NCBI GenBank assembly: GCA_943371425.1
Contig: CALRUR010000003.1
Location: 186,001 to 250,000 of the forward strand
Source of the DNA: CAJBVG01 sp943371425
GTDB lineage: Bacteria > Bacteroidota > Bacteroidia > Sphingobacteriales > Sphingobacteriaceae
Direction of reading: 5' to 3'
DNA length: 64,000 nucleotides
Each line of letters begins with the position of its first letter. Within the stretch, counting starts at the first letter, position 1. Below are positions 17,720-26,685 of the stretch, one piece after another. The translations under genes were made by a program, and so were the position numbers. The notes beneath the pieces were generated by a model. That model made no database searches. It saw nothing but the letters and a program-made list of their open reading frames with translations, and had not been told where the DNA came from.

Positions 17720-19732
17720 TTGAATGAGCATCTGCTCCACTTCTTCTTCACCAATAATGGGTACATTCAATTTCTGCGCTTTCTGCAACTTACTCGGTCC
17801 CATGTTTTCGCCGGCTACCAAATAGTTTAGTTTAGCGGAAATGCTGCTCAGTATTTTACCGCCGTTTGCTTCAATTTTTTCTTTGAGTTCTTCTCTAGAG
17901 TATTTGCTAAATACTCCTGATATTAGAAATGATTTACCTTCTAGTATGGAGCTCTCCATCACAATTTCTTTCTCCACCATCTCAAACTGTAGGCCTTGTT
18001 CTTTTAAAAAATGAATTAAGTCTTTATGTTCTTCTTTCGCAAAATAATCGAGGATACTTTGTGCAATACGCTCCCCAATTTCATCTACTCCAATGAGCTC
18101 CTCAAAATTTGCCATCATTAATGCATCAATATTTTTAAAGGCCATGGCTAATTTTTTTGCAACCGTTTCGCCTACATAGCGTATGCCCAAACCGAACAAT
18201 ACTTTTTCGAACCCATTCTCCTTAGATTTTTCTATCCCTTGAATTAAGTTGTGTACAGATTTTGAGGCGAATCGATCTAATTGTAATAATTGTAGTTCCT
18301 TCTCTTTTAATCTGTATATATCGGCAATGCCCGAAATTAATCCGGCTTGAAATAATTGCTCTATGGTTTCATCGCCTAAACTATCAATATTCATTGCCTT
18401 TCGGGAGGTGAAGTGTTGCATCTTGCCTACAATTTGTGGCGCACACTCATCTTCATTTGGGCAATAATGTTGTGCTTCTCCTTCTTTTCTAACTAATAGG
18501 GCATTGCATTCTGGACAATGTGTAATGTATTGTATTTTGTTAGCTCCCGCTTTTCTTTTTTCAATATTTACTTCAATTATTTTTGGAATTATTTCTCCTC
18601 CTTTTTCCACTTTCACTACATCCAACTCATGTAAATCTAATTTCTCAATTTGATCTGCGTTGTGTAAGGAGGCTCTTTTTACAGTAGTACCGGCTAATAA
18701 TACAGGCTGCAAATTGGCAACAGGTGTAATGGCACCGGTTCTGCCCACTTGGTAATCTACACTCAATAATTGGGTTTCTACTTCTGCTGCTTTGTATTTA
18801 TAAGCAATGGCCCAACGTGGCGATTTGGCTGTAAAGCCTAATGCCTTTTGTTGCGCATATGAATTTACTTTTATTACAATTCCATCTATATCAAAACTTA
18901 AGTGCTCGCGTTCGCTCGCCCAATGCTTAATAAATGTAAAAACATCTTCAATCGTTTTGCAAAGTTTATAGGTAGGGGATACGTGGAAGCCCCAATTTTT
19001 TGCTGCTTCTAAACTCTCATAATGGGTTTGGAAACTTAAGTCCTCTGCCAATAAAAAATACAAATAACAATCGAGCCCTCTTTTGGCAACCTCTCTAGAG
19101 TCTTGCATTTTAAGGGTTCCGGAGGCAAAGTTACGTGGATTGGCAAACAGTGCTTCGCCAATTTCTTCACGTTCTTTATTCAACAAATCAAAAGTAGTGC
19201 GGTGCATAAATACTTCACCGCGTATTTCAAAAGTAGCAGGGTAATTTCCTTTTTGTAATTTAAGCGGGATGGTGTTTATGGTTTTTACATTGGCAGTAAC
19301 ATCGTCGCCTTTTGTACCATCCCCTCTTGTAATGGCTTGCACCAATTTACCCTCTTCATACGTTAGCCCTATAGCTAAACCATCAAACTTAAGCTCACAC
19401 ACATATTCAAACTCATCGCCAATGGCTTTTTTTATTCGCTGGTCGAAGTCTATTAAATCTTGCTCAGAGTAGGTATTGCCTAAAGAGAGCATAGGGTATT
19501 TATGTTCTACCGTTTTAAAATTTTTGGTGATGCTGCCACCTACACGCTGACTGGGTGAATCTGAGCTTAAGAGCTCTGGGAATTCTTTTTCGAGGGCAAT
19601 TAATTCTTCTAAAAGCAAATCGAATTCTCTATCGGAAATTAGGGGTGCCGATACTTGATAATATAGATGATTGTGTTTATGTAATTCTTCGGAAAGCTCG
19701 GCTATGCGGACTTTTGCAGCTTCAATATTCAT
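17717..19732 (-). CDS. ligA: NAD-dependent DNA ligase
   Basis: This 671-residue ligase seals nicks with NAD+. The adenylation motif CELKFDGLAIG (catalytic lysine about residue 115) and RGDGTKGDDVT are present. An OB-fold domain, a four-cysteine zinc finger (CPEC...CPNEDEC), HhH motifs (GVDEIGERIA) and a C-terminal BRCT domain (about 590-671) follow. I chose the ATG at 19,732 (MNIEAAKVRIAEL) over the one 18 bp upstream because it fits the family start. The stop lies in a tandem repeat array. Confidence 0.97.
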   Translation of the reverse strand: MNIEAAKVRIAELSEELHKHNHLYYQVSAPLISDREFDLLLEELIALEKEFPELLSSDSPSQRVGGSITKNFKTVEHKYPMLSLGNTYSEQDLIDFDQRIKKAIGDEFEYVCELKFDGLAIGLTYEEGKLVQAITRGDGTKGDDVTANVKTINTIPLKLQKGNYPATFEIRGEVFMHRTTFDLLNKEREEIGEALFANPRNFASGTLKMQDSREVAKRGLDCYLYFLLAEDLSFQTHYESLEAAKNWGFHVSPTYKLCKTIEDVFTFIKHWASEREHLSFDIDGIVIKVNSYAQQKALGFTAKSPRWAIAYKYKAAEVETQLLSVDYQVGRTGAITPVANLQPVLLAGTTVKRASLHNADQIEKLDLHELDVVKVEKGGEIIPKIIEVNIEKRKAGANKIQYITHCPECNALLVRKEGEAQHYCPNEDECAPQIVGKMQHFTSRKAMNIDSLGDETIEQLFQAGLISGIADIYRLKEKELQLLQLDRFASKSVHNLIQGIEKSKENGFEKVLFGLGIRYVGETVAKKLAMAFKNIDALMMANFEELIGVDEIGERIAQSILDYFAKEEHKDLIHFLKEQGLQFEMVEKEIVMESSILEGKSFLISGVFSKYSREELKEKIEANGGKILSSISAKLNYLVAGENMGPSKLQKAQKLNVPIIGEEEVEQMLIQ

Positions 19733-19789
19733 GAAACTAAAGTAGCACAATTAAACGATTTATAAAAAGAGTTTGTGCTAAAAAAGGAA

Positions 19790-20863
19790 TTAATTACGCG
19801 GAGAAAAATCTATTCTTAAAGAGAAGATGTTAGAGTATAATGCGTCTGATAAATTGCCAATATTGGTTAAGGCATAATCGATACTTACGTTTTTAATTTT
19901 AACACCTACCCCAAAATTAGGCTGTACATTGGTTGTTTCGGAACCATCAAAATCTTTTACTTTTTGTATGTTGCCTATACCTGTTCTTAAATAAGCTATT
20001 TTGCGGTAATCTACTTCTAAACCAACATGAGGGTCTATAGAAAAGGGATCTGCACTTATCAATACATTCCTTTGCCCATCTGTACTTATGTCTGTATTTA
20101 CTTCTGCAAGCAAGCCTATTTTAGAAGTTATTTTTGTTTGGTAAGCAACCCCTAATATTAATTTCGGATTGGTTATTTCTATAGAGTTCTCTGGTATTTC
20201 ATTACCTGTTCTAATAAAAGCATCTTTGGTAGCATCGTCTAAATTATAAGACCAAGTATTAAAGGTAGTACTAATGTCTCTGGCCATGGCGCCAAAGCTA
20301 AAATGTTCTAATTTATATTGTAACCCGAGGTCTAACCCAAAACCCCAAGCTTGTGCAAAATCGCCCACGCTGCGCTCTATAACTTTTACATTTGCTCCAA
20401 CACTTAAGCGCTCGTCTTTCATTTTACGGGCATAACTTGCCATAAATGCATAATCAACTGCCGAGAAAGAACTTATTCTATCGTAATTTATATTTCCACC
20501 GGCATCAATTAATTCGGTAGTATTCGGAATATCATCTACCCCAAAGCGAATTACAGAAAAAGCGAAATTAGATTTATCATCAATTTTATAGGCCAAAGCC
20601 CCGTAATCGTATTTAGCAATGTCGCCAAAATACTCTGCATGCATTAAACCTACTTGTAAATTACCCGTCATTTGTGTTAAGCCTGCTGGGTTCCAATACC
20701 CAGCGTGTACATCGCTGGTAGAGGCAACCACTGCATTCGACATGCCAAAAGCACGTGAACCAACACCCAATGAAAGAAATTCATTGCTGTATTTTCTGCT
20801 CTGGCTGTGGGATGTGCTGCTTATTGCGCTAATTAGTAGGCAAATTAGGGTTAGTTTTCTCAT
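19790..20863 (-). CDS. PorV/PorQ family outer membrane protein (type IX secretion related)
   Basis: A signal peptide (MRKLTLICLLISAISSTSHS) precedes LSLGVGSRAFGMSNAVVA and DVHAGYWNPAGL, the N-terminal signature of the FadL-like PorV/PorQ barrels. The rest is an alternating beta-barrel sequence that ends SLRIDFSP. In the family, PorV shuttles type IX cargo to the surface and PorQ takes part in the attachment complex; which of the two roles applies cannot be told here. The ATG at 20,863 was chosen for its signal peptide; it overlaps the upstream gene by 35 bp. Confidence 0.85.
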   Translation of the reverse strand: MRKLTLICLLISAISSTSHSQSRKYSNEFLSLGVGSRAFGMSNAVVASTSDVHAGYWNPAGLTQMTGNLQVGLMHAEYFGDIAKYDYGALAYKIDDKSNFAFSVIRFGVDDIPNTTELIDAGGNINYDRISSFSAVDYAFMASYARKMKDERLSVGANVKVIERSVGDFAQAWGFGLDLGLQYKLEHFSFGAMARDISTTFNTWSYNLDDATKDAFIRTGNEIPENSIEITNPKLILGVAYQTKITSKIGLLAEVNTDISTDGQRNVLISADPFSIDPHVGLEVDYRKIAYLRTGIGNIQKVKDFDGSETTNVQPNFGVGVKIKNVSIDYALTNIGNLSDALYSNIFSLRIDFSPRN

Positions 20864-21539
20864 TAAATAAGTGGGCCTCAATTTCATCAAATATAAAAAG
20901 ATAATCTTGTTCTACTATATCCATTAATTCGGCAATGTTTGTATGCATTAGCCTCACATCGCTTTCCGTAAAAAATTGTCGGCTTAATCGATATTGTATT
21001 CTGTTTAACGCATAAACAATACTTTCATTACTTTGGTAGCTCAATAAATATTTAGAGCTGCAAAATCGTTCGTAAAACAGTTCAAATTCTTGTGCATTTT
21101 GGATCTCATTTAGTTCTAAGAACTTGATAATATGTTTAATATCGCATTTTTCTAAACTATCATAAAAACCATTCCCCTTAATTTTCTGATTAATTAATAA
21201 CAGGGTATCGAGCATTATTTCTAAGCCAACATGCCCAATCATAAAGGGTTTTACCATCTTATTTTCGAAGGGGATGCCTCGCATTCGCTCTGTAATTAAG
21301 TGCGATTTTTCTAAGAAATAGGGAGCCTCATGGAAATAATGATCTACGGTTAAATGCCTTTTCCAGCCATTATAAATGGAAGTAAAAACAGGGTTTTCTG
21401 CAAATTTAGCTTCGTGTTTATGTGGGTGAACATTCCAACGGCGATTGTTATTTTTAACTAAATCGGGGAGGGCAATGCCTAAAATATAATAAGGATCGGC
21501 GTTTTGTTGATCAAAATAATAATGTGATAAGTAGTTCAT
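20829..21539 (-). CDS. AcpH/DUF479-like conserved protein
   Basis: This 236-residue helical, histidine-rich protein begins MNYLSHYYFDQQNADPYYILG, with further conserved-looking HPHKHE and DHYFHEA. The opening and the scattered His/Asp pairs are reminiscent of acyl-carrier-protein phosphodiesterase-like (DUF479) hydrolases of the HD type, but the similarity is weak and I do not assert the activity. It overlaps the PorV-like gene by 35 bp and starts 54 bp from the divergent tyrS. Confidence 0.6.
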   Translation of the reverse strand: MNYLSHYYFDQQNADPYYILGIALPDLVKNNNRRWNVHPHKHEAKFAENPVFTSIYNGWKRHLTVDHYFHEAPYFLEKSHLITERMRGIPFENKMVKPFMIGHVGLEIMLDTLLLINQKIKGNGFYDSLEKCDIKHIIKFLELNEIQNAQEFELFYERFCSSKYLLSYQSNESIVYALNRIQYRLSRQFFTESDVRLMHTNIAELMDIVEQDYLFIFDEIEAHLFNEKTNPNLPTN

Positions 21540-21592
21540 TCCCCTGCGTTTTAAAAATGCTATATTTGAAGCCTAATTTAATGAATTAACCG

Positions 21593-22885
21593 ATGAACAA
21601 GAATTTTGTTGAAGAACTTAAGTGGAGAGGCATGTTGCACGATATAATGCCAGGTACAGAAGAGCAGTTGAATAAAGAGGTAACGGCTGGTTATATTGGC
21701 TTCGATCCTACGGCAGATTCTTTACACGTTGGGCATTTGGTACAAGTAATGACGCTTATACATTTCCAAAATGCAGGGCATAAACCATTTGCATTGGTTG
21801 GTGGTGCAACAGGCATGGTAGGCGACCCTTCTGGCAAATCTGAAGAACGGAATTTATTGAATGAAGAATCGTTGAACCATAACGTGGCTTGTTTAAAAGC
21901 ACAATTAACAAGGTTTTTAGATTTTAATTCGGATGCTGTAAATGCAGCAGTTATGGTTAATAATTACGATTGGTTTAAGTCGTTCTCCTTTTTAGATTTT
22001 ATACGTGATGTAGGTAAACACATTACCGTTAATTATATGATGGCGAAAGATTCGGTAAAAAAACGTTTAGAAGGCGATACCGGAATGTCGTTTACCGAAT
22101 TTTCTTACCAATTGGTGCAAGGCTATGATTTTTACTATTTATGGAAAAACCACCAATGTTTAGTGCAGATGGGTGGTTCAGACCAATGGGGAAATATTGT
22201 AACGGGTACAGAATTTATTCGCAGAAAAGATGCTGGTACAGCTTACGCCATCACCACACAACTTATTAAAAAGTCTGACGGTACTAAATTTGGGAAAACA
22301 GAAAGCGGTGCAGTTTGGTTAGATCCTAAAAAAACAAGCCCATATAAATTCTATCAATTTTGGTTAAACACATCTGATGCAGATGCGAAAAACTACATTC
22401 GTATTTTTACTTTGTTAGATAAAAATAGTATTGAGAAATTAGAAGTAGAGCACGATGCTGCTCCACATTTACGCATTTTACAGAAAGCAATTGCCAATGA
22501 TATTACCATAAGAGTACATGGTGAAGATGCATTAGACATGGCCATTAAAACCTCGGAGTTTTTATTTGGAGCAGGTGATTTAGCTTTCTTGCAAAAATTA
22601 AATGATGAGGAGATTTTAGAAGTGTTTGATGGTATTCCTCAATATACCATATCAAAAGCAGAACTATCAGCTGGTATAAACATTATCGATTTATTAGCAG
22701 AAAAATCAGCAGTTTTCCCTTCAAAAGGGGAAGCTAAAAAAATGATTGCAGGCGGTGGTGTATCTCTCAACAAAGAAAAAATAAATAATGTAGAGTTAAT
22801 AGTTAAAGAAGATGCTTTAATAAACGGGAAATATTTAGTGCCTCAAAAAGGAAAGAAAAATTATTTTTTACTAATTTGCTCTTAG
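21593..22885 (+). CDS. tyrS: Tyrosyl-tRNA synthetase
   Basis: This 430-residue class I aminoacyl-tRNA synthetase charges tRNA-Tyr. The HIGH-type motif is HVGHL (about residues 46-50) in GYIGFDPTADSLHVGH, and the KMSKS-type loop is KFGKT (about 230-234). QMGGSDQWGN for tyrosine recognition is present, as is a C-terminal S4-like RNA-binding domain (about 365-430). The length is typical. It is transcribed away from the AcpH-like gene and followed after 45 bp by the DUF3667 gene. Confidence 0.97.
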   Translation: MNKNFVEELKWRGMLHDIMPGTEEQLNKEVTAGYIGFDPTADSLHVGHLVQVMTLIHFQNAGHKPFALVGGATGMVGDPSGKSEERNLLNEESLNHNVACLKAQLTRFLDFNSDAVNAAVMVNNYDWFKSFSFLDFIRDVGKHITVNYMMAKDSVKKRLEGDTGMSFTEFSYQLVQGYDFYYLWKNHQCLVQMGGSDQWGNIVTGTEFIRRKDAGTAYAITTQLIKKSDGTKFGKTESGAVWLDPKKTSPYKFYQFWLNTSDADAKNYIRIFTLLDKNSIEKLEVEHDAAPHLRILQKAIANDITIRVHGEDALDMAIKTSEFLFGAGDLAFLQKLNDEEILEVFDGIPQYTISKAELSAGINIIDLLAEKSAVFPSKGEAKKMIAGGGVSLNKEKINNVELIVKEDALINGKYLVPQKGKKNYFLLICS

Positions 22886-22930
22886 TATAAAAATAGAAGT
22901 ACTTACTAACCCAAGCACAATTAGAAATTT

Positions 22931-23782
22931 ATGGATAACCTTGTTTGCAAAAATTGCTCCACTAAATTCGAAGGTAAGTATTGCCCTAATTGTGGAGAGA
23001 AAGTACTAAGCAATAGTGATTTTAAGTTAAAAACATTTTTGTTGCAAGGCTTGGATATTTTTACTCATTTAGATTCCAAGTTTTCTAAAACCTTAATTAC
23101 TTTAGTAAAAAAGCCAGGAGAATTAACCCTTAATAATTGGGAAGGCATGCGCATTGCTTTTGCCAAACCAATTCAATTGTTTTTTGTGCTAAACGCTTTG
23201 TTTTATTTACTAAACAGCTCCACTGTAAATTTTAATATTTTTAATACTCCCTTAAAAAATCAATTAAAATATTTTAGTTATTCCGACTATGCAAAAGCAG
23301 AAACCGATAAAATTTTAAAAGAAAAGGAATATACCTTTGAAGAGTATCAAACAAAATTTAACCAAAAATCAGACAACTTATCTAAATCATTAATATTTAT
23401 AATGATTCCTATACAGGCATTACTTTTATGGCTGTTCTTTTACCGAAAAAAACCATTTTTTGTACAGCATTTAATTTTTGCCACTCATTATTATTCTTTT
23501 GTACTCATTTATTGTTTAGTAATGATTGCCATTACCTTGCTAGCGGTATTAATTCAACAATTAATTCCGAGTTTAAATGCGATGAGTTTGTTAAACGACA
23601 GAACATTTTCTTTATTAGGTATTGTATTTATGTCGTATTACTACTTTAATGCATTTAAAAAATGTTTTAATTTGAAGTTAGGATATAATATTTTACTTAC
23701 CGGCGTATTTGTGTATAGTATGTATTATATTTTAGAAATTTACAGACTCATTTTATTTTTAATTGTAAGGCAAACCATTTAA
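22931..23782 (+). CDS. DUF3667-like zinc-ribbon membrane protein
   Basis: An N-terminal zinc ribbon (CKNCSTKFEGKYCPNCGEK, residues 5-23) is followed by a cytoplasmic linker and about five membrane segments from residue 75 onward (FVLNALFYLLN, LIFIMIPIQALLLWLFFY, YYSFVLIYCLVMIAITLLAVLI and others). This matches the DUF3667 architecture common in Bacteroidota; the function is unknown. The gene follows tyrS and ends 1 bp short of the convergent LuxE-like gene. Confidence 0.8.
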   Translation: MDNLVCKNCSTKFEGKYCPNCGEKVLSNSDFKLKTFLLQGLDIFTHLDSKFSKTLITLVKKPGELTLNNWEGMRIAFAKPIQLFFVLNALFYLLNSSTVNFNIFNTPLKNQLKYFSYSDYAKAETDKILKEKEYTFEEYQTKFNQKSDNLSKSLIFIMIPIQALLLWLFFYRKKPFFVQHLIFATHYYSFVLIYCLVMIAITLLAVLIQQLIPSLNAMSLLNDRTFSLLGIVFMSYYYFNAFKKCFNLKLGYNILLTGVFVYSMYYILEIYRLILFLIVRQTI

Positions 23783-23783
23783 A

Positions 23784-24770
23784 TTATTGCACTAACAAAT
23801 TGCAGCCGCGTATATCTGCATTATCAAACCTACCTATTACTTCGAAACGTTCGTCGGCGTGTTTTTTACCTAAGTCTTGTGTAGCTATAAAGGAGCAGGA
23901 GTGGAGGTTTGCGAGGTCTATGATGTTAATGCCTCCTGTGCGTTCTGGTTTTACATATGAAAAGGGATCTTGAGTTTCTCGTATCATTATTTTCATCCAT
24001 GGTGTAGTTCTAAATATACCATTGCCGGTAGAGTATGCTTGAGACAGTAACTCCGTCATTCCATATTCTGAATGTATGCTTGGTAGATGGAAGGCTTTAC
24101 ATAAGCTTTGATGTACTTCTTCTCGCAGCATTTCTTTTCGTTTGCCTTTCATACCACCTGTTTCCATTACAATGCAATGCTCCATTTCAAAAGGAAATTG
24201 TTCGGCAAAATCTAGCAATGCATAAGTAACTCCAATTAGTATTATTTTTTTAAGCCCATCGTTTTCTTCAATTATCTGTTTTATTTTTTCAAATTCATTT
24301 AAATAAAAACCGCTGCGCTCATCATTAGAATTTTTAATTAGATGATCGCACATATACACCAATGAAGAGCCAGTACGCTCTAAGTAAGAGGGTAGGAGGG
24401 CAATGATTACATAGTGTTCTATATTGCCATAAAATAGTTCGAAGGCTTTGTTAAAACTTTGCTCATAAATGCTAAGCTCAGAAAGGATGTGTTTGCTTTG
24501 AATAGTGCCCGTGGTGCCACTCGAACTAAAAACAGTTTCTGTATTTTTTATATTAAAATCGGTAACAATATGCGATTTAAAAAACTCTACTGGCAGAAAG
24601 GGGATGTCTTCTATTCGTTCTACACTATTGGGGTTTATGGCTAAATAATTTACAAACTCTTTATAAACGGGTACTGATGCTGCTTGATGCCTGAAAATTT
24701 CTAATGCCAAGTCCTCAAATTCTAGGGGGGATTCTATCGAAAATATGGCTTTTGGAGTAATTTCATTCAT
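23784..24770 (-). CDS. LuxE-type acyl-protein synthetase / AMP-dependent ligase-like protein
   Basis: The 328-residue protein holds IPFLPVEFFKSH and FSSSGTTGTIQSKH (about residues 60-96), the LuxE domain with an adenylate-forming SSGTTG loop. SEYGMTELLSQAY (about 230) is the second conserved block. LuxE proteins activate fatty acids and load them on a carrier protein or reductase. No luxC, luxAB or acyl carrier gene is adjacent, so a role in bioluminescence is unlikely; stand-alone copies in Bacteroidota have no settled role. Confidence 0.85.
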   Translation of the reverse strand: MNEITPKAIFSIESPLEFEDLALEIFRHQAASVPVYKEFVNYLAINPNSVERIEDIPFLPVEFFKSHIVTDFNIKNTETVFSSSGTTGTIQSKHILSELSIYEQSFNKAFELFYGNIEHYVIIALLPSYLERTGSSLVYMCDHLIKNSNDERSGFYLNEFEKIKQIIEENDGLKKIILIGVTYALLDFAEQFPFEMEHCIVMETGGMKGKRKEMLREEVHQSLCKAFHLPSIHSEYGMTELLSQAYSTGNGIFRTTPWMKIMIRETQDPFSYVKPERTGGINIIDLANLHSCSFIATQDLGKKHADERFEVIGRFDNADIRGCNLLVQ

Positions 24771-24833
24771 GCTTGAACGTTCATTATAATTATTGTAAAT
24801 TTACATTCAAATTCTTAATAGACATACAAATTG

Positions 24834-25316
24834 GTGAAAAATACTAGCATTTTTATTTTAACTATTTTAGGCATAGGCTTATTGGCTTGTAATAAATTGG
24901 AGGAGTATGATGATCGACCGATTATTACAGAGGGCTCTTATTCCTTATTACAAAACGCTCAGGGTAAAGACACTTCCTTAGTATTGAAATTTACTTTTAC
25001 AGATGGCGATGGAAATGTAGGTTTAAGCACTGGCGATACCATCCCACCTTATGATACCAATGTGAAAATAGATTACCTCGAAAAAATTGACGGCGTGTTT
25101 ACCAAAATTTTAATTCCCGGTACAACAGATACCTTAAATTTTAACTCCAGGATTAAAACCTTTGGTTCTAATAATCCTACCAAAGCAGAAGTAGAAGTAA
25201 AAGTTAACATCAGCGTAGTACTCGCCGATACCGTAAAATTCGATTATTACATTATTGATAAAAGTTTAAATCGCAGCAACAAAATGACCACCGGAACCAT
25301 CGTACTCAACAATTAA
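24834..25316 (+). CDS. Predicted lipoprotein, 160 aa
   Basis: A lipoprotein signal with lipobox LLAC (cysteine about residue 20) is followed by a beta-rich domain with a repeated acidic pattern (FTDGDGNVGLSTGDT) typical of small Bacteroidota surface lipoproteins. There is no ATG: either GTG at 24,834 or TTG at 24,831 must start it, and I prefer GTG. The function is unknown. It is separated from hemJ by a tandem repeat array. Confidence 0.75.
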   Translation: MKNTSIFILTILGIGLLACNKLEEYDDRPIITEGSYSLLQNAQGKDTSLVLKFTFTDGDGNVGLSTGDTIPPYDTNVKIDYLEKIDGVFTKILIPGTTDTLNFNSRIKTFGSNNPTKAEVEVKVNISVVLADTVKFDYYIIDKSLNRSNKMTTGTIVLNN

Positions 25317-25340
25317 TTCAATCCAGCACAAACGGTGCTC

Positions 25341-25374
25341 TCATTCATAATTCATAATTCATAATTCATAATTC
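25341..25374. repeat. ATTCATA tandem array in the hemJ leader
   Basis: About four copies of ATTCATAA in a row end 5 nt before the hemJ ATG. It is the same word as at 17,681-17,719. In a phylum with weak Shine-Dalgarno use, an A/T-rich leader of this type may serve as the initiation region. Confidence 0.85.
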
Positions 25375-25379
25375 AAAAA

Positions 25380-25907
25380 ATGCTCTACTGGAAAGCCCTT
25401 CACATCATCTTCGTAGTAACCTGGTTCGCCGGTTTATTTTACATTGTACGTTTGTTTATTTATGATGTAGAAGCAAATTCCAAAGAGAATGAGGTGCGAG
25501 ATATTTTGCAGAAGCAATTTAGAATTATGCAGCGTAGGTTGTGGTATGGCATTACCTGGCCATCGGCAGTAATAACCATTGTAACGGGAACTTACCTTGC
25601 GTATATTACTAATTACTATACATCGTTTTGGTTGATGTTAAAACTTGCATTTGTATTGTTATTGTTTTTGTATCAATTAATTTGTCAGAAAATATTTAAC
25701 CAATTACAAAATTCGGAAGTAAAATGGACTTCGTTTCAACTGAGATTATGGAACGAGCTTGCTACTTTATTTTTAGTAAGTATTGTATTTATAGTAGTGT
25801 TGAAAGATACCTTAGGCTTATTATACGGAATGGCTGGTTTATTAATTGTTACGGGTGTGTTGTTATTGGCCATACGTATTTATAAAAAAGCAAGAGCGAA
25901 AAGTTAA
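25380..25907 (+). CDS. hemJ: HemJ-type protoporphyrinogen IX oxidase (UPF0093/CopD-like)
   Basis: This 175-residue membrane protein has about four to five helices. The N-terminus ALHIIFVVTWFAGLFYIVRLF contains the conserved histidine of HemJ and is followed by RLWYGITWPSAVITIVTGT, which fits the family. It oxidises protoporphyrinogen IX in haem synthesis in bacteria without HemG or HemY. No other haem gene is adjacent. The last 4 bp overlap the convergent gene at 25,904. Confidence 0.85.
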   Translation: MLYWKALHIIFVVTWFAGLFYIVRLFIYDVEANSKENEVRDILQKQFRIMQRRLWYGITWPSAVITIVTGTYLAYITNYYTSFWLMLKLAFVLLLFLYQLICQKIFNQLQNSEVKWTSFQLRLWNELATLFLVSIVFIVVLKDTLGLLYGMAGLLIVTGVLLLAIRIYKKARAKS

Positions 25908-26329
25908 GGTTGAATTCGGCTTTCGTCCGATTCATTTTCTTCTACACTTATTTCATTACTGATAGCTTGTTGTAAGGCATTTTTAATTTTACTGAAAATT
26001 TCTGGATGCCAATTTTCTTCGGAGAGTTTAGAAACTAATCCCATGGCAAGCTGTGCAATGCCATATTTTACTAATATGTTCGACTTTTTTAAGATTACTC
26101 TTTCTACTAAAAACCCAGCAAGAATAGTGAGCCCAGTAGTTACTACTGTTTTGTTTTTTGCTTTTTTATTAAAGAATGATTTTATTCCTGCATTTAACAA
26201 GGCACCTGGTTCTAAATCTTCAGAAAGATCGTCGAATCTGGTTTGTAATACTTGCTCTTTCGCTTTTATTTCTAATTGCAGTCTGTAAATTTCTTTTTCT
26301 AGCTCAAGTTTATTTGTTATGGTTGCCAT
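25904..26329 (-). CDS. Conserved hypothetical protein paired with a holin-like gene
   Basis: This 141-residue protein has a coiled-coil N-terminus (KLELEKEIYRLQLEIKAKEQVL) followed by one hydrophobic segment (TTGLTILAGFLVERVIL) and a helical, acidic tail. No family is recognised with certainty. It overlaps the upstream phage-holin-family gene by 20 bp and belongs to the same unit (BamA-like, holin-like, this gene), a set commonly linked to envelope stress functions. Confidence 0.6.
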   Translation of the reverse strand: MATITNKLELEKEIYRLQLEIKAKEQVLQTRFDDLSEDLEPGALLNAGIKSFFNKKAKNKTVVTTGLTILAGFLVERVILKKSNILVKYGIAQLAMGLVSKLSEENWHPEIFSKIKNALQQAISNEISVEENESDESRIQP

Positions 26330-26684
26330 GGTTTTCTTCTTTAAAAAGTTCGCGAATAATAGTATTGCTGATGTAGTTTTTTAATGCTTTTCTAAACAGA
26401 AACGCTACCATCAACATAAAAAAATAAATGCCCGCTACGCATAAAAATCCTAATGAAAAACTTTGTAAAACTTCTGCCAAATAATAAGCCAAGGCAAAGC
26501 TCCCAAACACAAATGCCATAGAGGCGAATATTATTAATACAGCGCTAGAGCTGATGCTTGATATTAATTCTGCAGCCGTTTTCCGGATTTGTAAGCTGAG
26601 TAAATTAGAACGTAAATTGATGTACGATTTTAGTTCTGTAACTAATGCTAATACATCTTCTTTTATAGTATTGTTATTTTCCAT
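26310..26684 (-). CDS. Phage-holin-superfamily-III (DUF1469-like) membrane protein
   Basis: This 124-residue protein has an amphipathic N-terminal half, two strong membrane helices (SAVLIIFASMAFVFGSFALAYYL and LGFLCVAGIYFFMLMVAFLF) and a basic tail, as in the DUF1469 family. Despite the name, these chromosomal proteins are not lysis holins; many are stress-induced. No prophage genes surround it. It is co-oriented with the BamA-like gene, 1 bp away, and overlaps the following gene. Confidence 0.75.
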   Translation of the reverse strand: MENNNTIKEDVLALVTELKSYINLRSNLLSLQIRKTAAELISSISSSAVLIIFASMAFVFGSFALAYYLAEVLQSFSLGFLCVAGIYFFMLMVAFLFRKALKNYISNTIIRELFKEENHGNHNK

Positions 26685-26685
26685 T

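Noticed and set aside
26310..26684. Holin gene as a sign of a prophage
   Set aside because: It belongs to the chromosomal DUF1469-like family and lies among envelope genes; there is no endolysin, capsid or terminase gene.
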